DNA from: JAWVFM01 sp963739355
GTDB lineage: Bacteria > Actinomycetota > Thermoleophilia > Solirubrobacterales > 70-9
Direction: 5' to 3'
Assembly (NCBI GenBank): GCA_963739355.1
Contig: CAVUAD010000006.1
Location: 124,001-188,000 of the forward strand
DNA length: 64,000 nt
The notes beneath the pieces are model-generated. The model searched no databases. It was not told the DNA's origin and worked only from the letters and a program-made list of their open reading frames with translations. Each line of letters begins with the position of its first letter. The first letter of the stretch is position 1. The translations under genes were made by a program, and so were the position numbers. Below, piece after piece: positions 60,379 to 64,000 of this stretch.

Positions 60379-61500
60379 TCAGGCCTGAGTGACTCCGGCC
60401 TTGGTCGACGAGCCTTCGAACCGGGACTTCGTCGATACGTAGGGATCGACCGTGTCCGAGTCGATGAACTTCAGCCCCGTGTTGACGTCGGCGGGGCCGG
60501 TCAGCGTCTCCGACGCCTTGTACAGGTACAGCTGGAGGACAGGCAGGAACCCCTGGAGGTACGCCTGCTGGTCGATCGTGAAATCCAGGAAGCCCTTGGA
60601 GAGCAGCTCCGGCGTCGGCGTGGTCAGGTCGTAACCACCGCCCTTCACCTTGCCCTTTAGACCCTGCTTCTGGATCGTCTGGCCAACGGAGATCGTGCTC
60701 CCGGAGTCGACCGCGAACATCCCGCTGATGTTCGAGTGCCCCTGGGCGTACGACTGGATTACGGTGAGCTCCTTCGGCTGCGCGGCGCCGGTCGCGATCG
60801 TGTCGACGTTGAGCTTCGATCCGATCGAGTCCTTCGCGCCGTCGATGCGCGGCTGGATGTTGAGCGACCCGGGCGTCGCGATGAACAGCGCGATGTCGCT
60901 CCCGGCCGGCACCAGGCTGAGGATCCGCTTGCCCATCTCCTGCCCGGAGACGAACAGGTCCTGGCCGATGTACGCCAGCCGCGCGTTGCCGGTCGCGTCC
61001 GCGTTATAGGAGAGGACCGGGATGTCCTTGCCGAGCGCGTTCTCGGTCGGGCTGTTGAACGCCTGCGTGTCCACAAGCGCGACGGCGATGCCGTCGACGC
61101 CGGCCGTGATGGCGCTGTTGAACGCGTTGACCATCTCGGTGACGTTGCTCGTCTTCGACCCCGTCCACTGATACGAGCAGCCGAGCAGCTTGCAGGCGTC
61201 AGCGGCGCCGTACTGCGTGGGGACGAAGAAGGTGTTGGTCGTCACGTGGTTGACGAACGTGAACTTGTAACCGGGCTGCGAGCCGAATACGGCGGAGGCA
61301 CCGCCGCTCGTTGCTGCGGAGGTGGACGAGCCGCCACCGCCACAGGCGTCGAGCGCGAGCGCCGCCATGCCGGCGGCACCACCGGTCAGCGCCGCGCGAC
61401 GAGTGAACGCGCGAAACCGCGACTGAGGCGTCGCTTCCTCTTTGGCATCGGCCCACTCGAGACGCTCAAGCGCATCGTGGGCGGAATCCAGGTCCGACAT
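60379..61500 (-). CDS. Sugar ABC transporter substrate-binding protein (Tat-type lipoprotein signal)
   Basis: 373 residues, Peripla_BP_4 fold as in RbsB/AraF. An unusually long N-terminus of about 35 residues precedes RRAALTGGAAGMAALALDAC, a twin-arginine motif ending in a lipobox-like DAC, then a Gly/Ser spacer. The sugar-binding core is complete (NSAITAGVDGIAVALVD, ATPGSLNIQPRIDG, FAVDSGSTISVG). AGGAGGAGAAG precedes the ATG. It is the first gene of the arabinose operon; a TAGTAT -10-like box overlaps the galK stop about 105 bp upstream. Confidence 0.93.
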   Translation of the reverse strand: MSDLDSAHDALERLEWADAKEEATPQSRFRAFTRRAALTGGAAGMAALALDACGGGGSSTSAATSGGASAVFGSQPGYKFTFVNHVTTNTFFVPTQYGAADACKLLGCSYQWTGSKTSNVTEMVNAFNSAITAGVDGIAVALVDTQAFNSPTENALGKDIPVLSYNADATGNARLAYIGQDLFVSGQEMGKRILSLVPAGSDIALFIATPGSLNIQPRIDGAKDSIGSKLNVDTIATGAAQPKELTVIQSYAQGHSNISGMFAVDSGSTISVGQTIQKQGLKGKVKGGGYDLTTPTPELLSKGFLDFTIDQQAYLQGFLPVLQLYLYKASETLTGPADVNTGLKFIDSDTVDPYVSTKSRFEGSSTKAGVTQA

Positions 61501-61615
61501 GGCTCTTCTCCTCCTGTGTCCGTGCGAGACCGGTGACGGCCGAGCCCCGGTCAGACACTCTTTCCGGCGGCGCAGCGGCAGTTCCTGTCGCCATGTCGCC
61601 CTGTGCCGCTTGATA

Positions 61616-62689
61616 CTACCTTCTCGCGTCCGAGCGGGCCATTTCCGCAGGCGGACCGAGCAGATGCGCACCCGGACCTGGACGCAGCGCGCGGGCTGCT
61701 GCCGGCGGCGAAGCGTCGGGCGGGAGCAGCCCGAGGACGTGGCCGCCGAAGCCGCCGCCGATCACCCGCGCGCCGGCCGCCCCGGCCTCGCGAAGAGCGC
61801 CCGCGACGGCTTCGACGGCCGGCGTCGAGACCTCGTAGAGGTCCCGCAGGCTGGCGTGGGATGCGTCGAGCAGGCGACCCACCTCCGCCCAGTCGCCACG
61901 TCGAAGCGCGGCGACGGTCTGATCGACGCGCTCGTTCTCGGCGATCACGTGGCCCGCGCGGGCGGCCAGCGGAGCGGGGAGCTTGGCGGCGAGCGAGGGT
62001 TCGGCGTCGCGCAGGCTCGGGATGCCGAGCGCCGCGCAAGCCTGGGCGCATTCGGCGCGACGCTCGTTGTACCCCGATTGGGCGTTGGCGTGGCGCTCAC
62101 CGGAATCGAGCGTCACCAGCTTCCAGGCATCCAGCTCCAGGGGCACCGGCTGGATCTCCAGGGACCGGAAGTCGATCCGCAGGGCGGCATCCTGCTCGCC
62201 GTACAGGCTTGCGAGCTGGTCGAGGAGCCCCGTCTGGGCGCCGACCCAGTCGTTCTCCGCCCGCGAGCAGATTCGCGCCAGCACGCGGCCATCGGGCGGC
62301 GTGGCCTCGCTGAGCGCCAGAAGCGCCAGGCAAAGTGCGACCTCGAGGGCGGCCGACGAGGAGAGCCCGGCGCCCTGAGGAACGGTGCCGGCGATCTCGA
62401 GGCGGGCGCCGCGGAGCGCCAATCCGGCCTCCGCGAGCTCGGCGACAACCCCGTGCACGAACGCCCGCCAGCCGCCGGCCAAGCGCGGCGGGTCGGCGAG
62501 CGGGAAGGCGTCCTCCTCGCCGAGGTCGAGCGCACGCGCCTCGATGCGGGACTCACGAATGGCGATCGCGCGAACGGTCACGCCCTGCGCGATCGCGAAC
62601 GGCAGCGCGAGCCCCTCGTTGTAGTCGGTGTGCTCGCCGATCAGATTGACGCGGCCGGGCGCGAACGCGGTCACCTGCTCAGGGACCAC
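61616..62689 (-). CDS. galK: Galactokinase
   Basis: 357 residues, GHMP kinase. GRVNLIGEHTDYNEG (galactose-specific first motif), PQGAGLSSSAALEVA (phosphate loop), the substrate Asp in TGLLDQLASLYGE and the third motif GARVIGGGFGGHVLGLL are all present. GTG 62689 is chosen because GGGGAGCG lies 8 bases upstream. It is 26 bp after galT. Confidence 0.95.
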   Translation of the reverse strand: MVPEQVTAFAPGRVNLIGEHTDYNEGLALPFAIAQGVTVRAIAIRESRIEARALDLGEEDAFPLADPPRLAGGWRAFVHGVVAELAEAGLALRGARLEIAGTVPQGAGLSSSAALEVALCLALLALSEATPPDGRVLARICSRAENDWVGAQTGLLDQLASLYGEQDAALRIDFRSLEIQPVPLELDAWKLVTLDSGERHANAQSGYNERRAECAQACAALGIPSLRDAEPSLAAKLPAPLAARAGHVIAENERVDQTVAALRRGDWAEVGRLLDASHASLRDLYEVSTPAVEAVAGALREAGAAGARVIGGGFGGHVLGLLPPDASPPAAARALRPGPGAHLLGPPAEMARSDARR

Positions 62690-62715
62690 TCGATCGCGCT
62701 CCCCGGTCCACCGGT

Positions 62716-63627
62716 TCAGGCCGCCGCGCCGATTGCCTCGCGAAGGGCCCGCGCGGAGTCCTCGGGCAGCACGTCCATGATGAACGTGCCGGCGCCAAGC
62801 TCCGACCCGGCCGCGTACTTGAGCTTGTCGGCCGTTCGCAACGGTGGATAGAACTCGACGTGCAGGTGCCCGTCGCTGTGGCCGTCGGTCGGCGCCTGGT
62901 GGAGGACCATCACGTAGGGAAACGGTCGTGCGAAGAGCTCGTCGTAGCCGCGCGCCACGGCCTGCAGCGCGCCCGCGAGATCCGCGAGCTCGCCGGCGGT
63001 GCACGCCGCGAGGCTCGGCCGATGCTCGCGAAGCGCGACGTGGACCTCGTACGGCCAGCGGGCGGCGTAGGGGACGAACGCGACGACGCTCTCGCCGGCG
63101 TGGACGACTCGCTCGCGGTCGCGGTCCTCGCGCGCGAGGAGGCTGCAGACGGCGCAACCTCCGAGGCGCGCGTCGGCCGCCAGCTCGAGCGACGGGACCG
63201 GGGGCAGGAACGGGTAGCCGTAGATCTGGCCGTGAGGATGGTGCAGCGTCGTACCGATCTCGACGCCGCGGTTCTCGAAGATCAGCACATATTCGATGTC
63301 GGCTCTCGCGGCGAGCTCCTCGTAGCGATGGCGCCACACCCACATCAGCGCCTCGGCGCGGGCAGGATCGAGACCGCCGAAGGAGCCATGGTGGTCGTCC
63401 GTGTAGACGACCACCTCCGCCGCCCCCGCGGGCCGCTCGAAGGAGGGAAACAGGTTGTCGAAGACGACTATCTCGAAGCCGGCAAACGGGATCTCGGTCG
63501 CCGGATGCCCCGGGCCCGTCGCGCACAGGGGGCAGTGCCCCTCCTCCGGAAGGAAGGTTCGCTCCTGACGGTGGATCGCATAGACGACCTGCTCACCGCG
63601 AAGCTCGTCGAAGCGAAGCTCGCTCAA
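62716..63627 (-). CDS. galT: Galactose-1-phosphate uridylyltransferase
   Basis: 303 residues, HIT superfamily. Zinc-binding CPLCATGP, NLFPSFERP, ENRGVEIGTTLHHPHGQIYG with the uridylylated His (HPHGQ), and a second HLHVEFYPP block with the last His ligands. The start is TTG, overlapping the stop of the 55-residue gene upstream. With galK it converts galactose to glucose 1-phosphate; galE is not in the window. Confidence 0.95.
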   Translation of the reverse strand: MSELRFDELRGEQVVYAIHRQERTFLPEEGHCPLCATGPGHPATEIPFAGFEIVVFDNLFPSFERPAGAAEVVVYTDDHHGSFGGLDPARAEALMWVWRHRYEELAARADIEYVLIFENRGVEIGTTLHHPHGQIYGYPFLPPVPSLELAADARLGGCAVCSLLAREDRDRERVVHAGESVVAFVPYAARWPYEVHVALREHRPSLAACTAGELADLAGALQAVARGYDELFARPFPYVMVLHQAPTDGHSDGHLHVEFYPPLRTADKLKYAAGSELGAGTFIMDVLPEDSARALREAIGAAA

Positions 63628-63791
63628 TCAGCTTCGCGATCCGGGTCGTCGACCCGCGTGTAGAGGATGAGCAGCCGGCCGTCCTCCTTCACGAGACGGC
63701 GAACGGCGAGCGGCCCGAAGCGCTCCTCCTCGCCCGCCGGGGCGGCCGCGGCGTCACCAGGCTGCGGCGAGGCTGAGCCTGCGTCTCCCAT
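63624..63791 (-). CDS. 55-residue acidic protein upstream of galT
   Basis: It begins MGDAGSASPQPGDAAAAPAG and ends RFGPLAVRRLVKEDGRLLIL plus YTRVDDPDREAD. No family is recognised. Coding-like codon use, a leaderless -10 box (TATACA, 63799-63804) and the TTGA overlap with galT make it a likely real gene. The RLVKEDGRLLILYTR core is typical of very small actinobacterial proteins of unknown role. Confidence 0.6.
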   Translation of the reverse strand: MGDAGSASPQPGDAAAAPAGEEERFGPLAVRRLVKEDGRLLILYTRVDDPDREAD

Positions 63792-63798
63792 AGCCGGA

Positions 63799-63804
63799 TG
63801 TATA
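63799..63804 (-). promoter_or_regulatory. -10 box of a leaderless promoter for the small gene, galT and galK
   Basis: TATACA (minus strand) ends 7 nt before the ATG at 63791, in the 29-bp gap after the dehydrogenase gene. Confidence 0.5.
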
Positions 63805-63820
63805 CCGCTCAGCCGACTCG

Positions 63821-64000
63821 TCAGCCGGCGGACGCCTCGCTCATCGGGCGGAAGCTGGTGGTCAGGATCCGCATGTTCCGCGGCCGGGTGAGCGCGAACA
63901 GCACGACCTCGGCGACCTCCGCCGCGGTCAGCATCCCGTCGAGCTCCGGATCGCCCTCCTCGCGACCCGTGCCGATCGCGAAGTCGGTCTTCACGCCGCC
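63821..64000 (-). CDS. C-terminus of a short-chain dehydrogenase/reductase (runs off the right edge)
   Basis: The last 59 residues of an SDR: GGVKTDFAIGTGREEGD, then LTAAEVAEVVLFALTRPRNM and a final RILTTSFRPMSE. The P-G-x-V-x-T/D-F loop after the cofactor site and the 'AEVVLFALTRP' helix are standard for classical SDRs. The catalytic Tyr/Lys and the cofactor site lie outside the window. Confidence 0.85.
   Translation of the reverse strand, partial: GGVKTDFAIGTGREEGDPELDGMLTAAEVAEVVLFALTRPRNMRILTTSFRPMSEASAG

Overview
The window is very GC-rich and almost every gene has a recognisable actinobacterial relative. It has the marks of an environmental, non-sporulating actinobacterium, most likely class Thermoleophilia (Solirubrobacter/Gaiella-like). 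The signs are frequent GTG and TTG starts, strong G/C bias at third codon positions, translationally coupled 4-nt overlaps, many genes whose TANNNT -10 box sits only 6-12 nt before the start codon (leaderless mRNAs), several SnoaL-like genes beginning MSxENVE, and an mraZ gene with a three-repeat MraZ operator at the left edge. The assignment is inferred from gene content and style, not from a marker gene.

Layout. 1-280: 5' part of mraZ (minus), so the division/cell-wall cluster lies to the left. 614-1555: membrane protein. 1566-4361 (minus): tadC-tadB-tadA pilus/secretion genes. 4449-11708 (plus): coupled operon hutH-hutU-def-hutF-hutI-macro domain-GNAT for histidine breakdown. 11705-14108 (minus): CpaB/SAF protein, compact histidine kinase, OmpR-type regulator and DUF192 protein, which look like the rest of the tad locus. 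14770-18298 (minus): divergent Rho-like protein, glpD, nitroreductase. 18331-24934 (minus): cobalamin riboswitch followed by two DUF4430 surface proteins, EcfT, a fused double EcfA, and an ECF S component fused to an alpha/alpha toroid. This reads as a B12 uptake operon whose parts are those of animal transcobalamin. 24963-27204: cNMP-binding protein, thioesterase and serine hydrolase. 27270-30923 (plus): metK-PfkB kinase-ahcY (SAM cycle). 30998-32803: CPA-type antiporter. 32831-35833: a P450 and a Baeyer-Villiger-like monooxygenase that share a tiny divergent promoter. 35873-41526: GH84 glycosidase, two unknown proteins, an MFS transporter and a second P450. 41580-41928: broken phytanoyl-CoA dioxygenase.

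42002-47035 (minus): sugar operon of HAD phosphatase, TIM-barrel isomerase, xylulokinase, Gfo/Idh dehydrogenase and an AroE-like protein. 47083-48066: aldo/keto reductase. 48067-53152: accessory stretch with gene remnants, a secreted triple-repeat protein, a ParE-type toxin with its antitoxin, a decayed tyrosine recombinase and SnoaL-like genes. 53261-61500 (minus): complete L-arabinose operon (periplasmic-type binding protein, permease, single-domain ATPase, araB, araA, araD, araM). 61616-63791 (minus): galK, galT and a 55-residue protein. 63821-64000: end of a short-chain dehydrogenase.

Metabolic theme: a heterotroph that eats histidine, arabinose, galactose and another pentose-like sugar, scavenges B12, and has oxidative enzymes for lipophilic substrates. 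The points most worth following up are the transcobalamin-like ECF operon, the peptide-deformylase homologue that takes the place of HutG in the hut operon, and the Rho paralogue with an altered P-loop and no arginine finger.
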